Under the pieces are notes generated by a model. It made no database searches. It had not been told where the DNA came from and saw only the letters and a program-made list of their open reading frames with translations. Of a stretch of 64,000 bases of DNA, positions 63,851-64,000 are shown in pieces. Numbering within the stretch: position 1 is the first letter of the stretch; every line of letters starts with the position of its first letter. Source of the stretch: JAAZNF01 sp964561025 (GTDB lineage Bacteria; Myxococcota; B64-G9); NCBI GenBank assembly GCA_964561025.1, contig CAZLNM010000007.1:18018-82017 (forward strand), given 5' to 3'. The position numbers and the translations under genes are program-made.

Positions 63851-64000
63851 AGCCCCCGAGAAAGAAGAAAAAAATCTTCTGCCAAGGAAAATCCGGTCGG
63901 AACCACGGCCGCCAGCCGCCACAATTTTATCAACACGGCGACACCTGAGGGCAGCCGCGCCTCCGGCTACCCGTTCGCGGCGGGCAAGGCGGGTCCTCCA

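Overview
The window is about 70% GC DNA from a Gram-negative bacterium that is most likely an uncultured member of the Myxococcota (old Deltaproteobacteria). The clues are a MYXO-CTERM-like tail on one exported hydrolase, MopE-type metal-binding motifs, long cysteine-rich repeat proteins, an alpha-2-macroglobulin and a matrixin metalloprotease. About fifteen of the forty protein genes carry a lipobox or lipobox-like signal peptide. The segment reads mainly as a cell-surface and secretome region with a few housekeeping genes inserted. No rRNA, tRNA, CRISPR array, insertion sequence or phage gene was seen.

Layout. 1-6.5 kb: the 5' part of a long exported repeat protein, a divergent EGF/MopE lipoprotein, and a truncated choloylglycine-hydrolase-type gene. 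6.5-12.7 kb: a 2,071-residue alpha-2-macroglobulin lipoprotein. 12.9-19.8 kb: glycerol-1-phosphate dehydrogenase coupled to a small lipoprotein, a carboxypeptidase-regulatory-like lipoprotein, a FadL porin, a TPM-domain gene pair and a small Cys-rich lipoprotein. 19.8-27.7 kb: an exported Memo-AMMECR1 fusion, an ankyrin lipoprotein overlapping urocanate hydratase, a PAP2 (inositol-phosphorylceramide-synthase-like) membrane enzyme and an unknown lipoprotein. 27.9-38 kb: a three-gene operon ending in a giant Cys-rich matrixin protease, then a lipoprotein with eleven Cys repeats, a lamin-tail domain and a beta-propeller. 38-46.7 kb: a membrane spermidine-synthase-like protein, grpE-dnaJ, a MYXO-CTERM hydrolase, an aldehyde-dehydrogenase homologue without its catalytic residues, and dtd. 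46.7-54.8 kb: a von Willebrand A lipoprotein with a Cys-rich partner, a PLP enzyme coupled to a PhzF homologue, and a lipoprotein of about 24-residue Cys repeats. 54.8-64 kb: a divergent YchF-like GTPase, a one-TM protein, two large lipoproteins (one with dockerin-like EF-hands), an exported Pro-rich protein, a 72-residue Cys protein and glmS.

Regulation visible in the sequence. Many intergenic regions hold a sigma70-type promoter with TTGACN, a 16-18 bp spacer and a -10 box often of the form TAGNNT. In at least three cases the box lies so close to the start codon that the mRNA should be leaderless. Six intergenic copies of an imperfect GC-rich palindrome form a dispersed repeat family. Clear factor-independent terminators close the matrixin operon and the beta-propeller gene.

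The most unusual points are the dispersed palindrome family, the aldehyde-dehydrogenase pseudoenzyme paired with a surface-anchored hydrolase, the exported Memo-AMMECR1 fusion, and a PhzF homologue without the expected catalytic glutamate.
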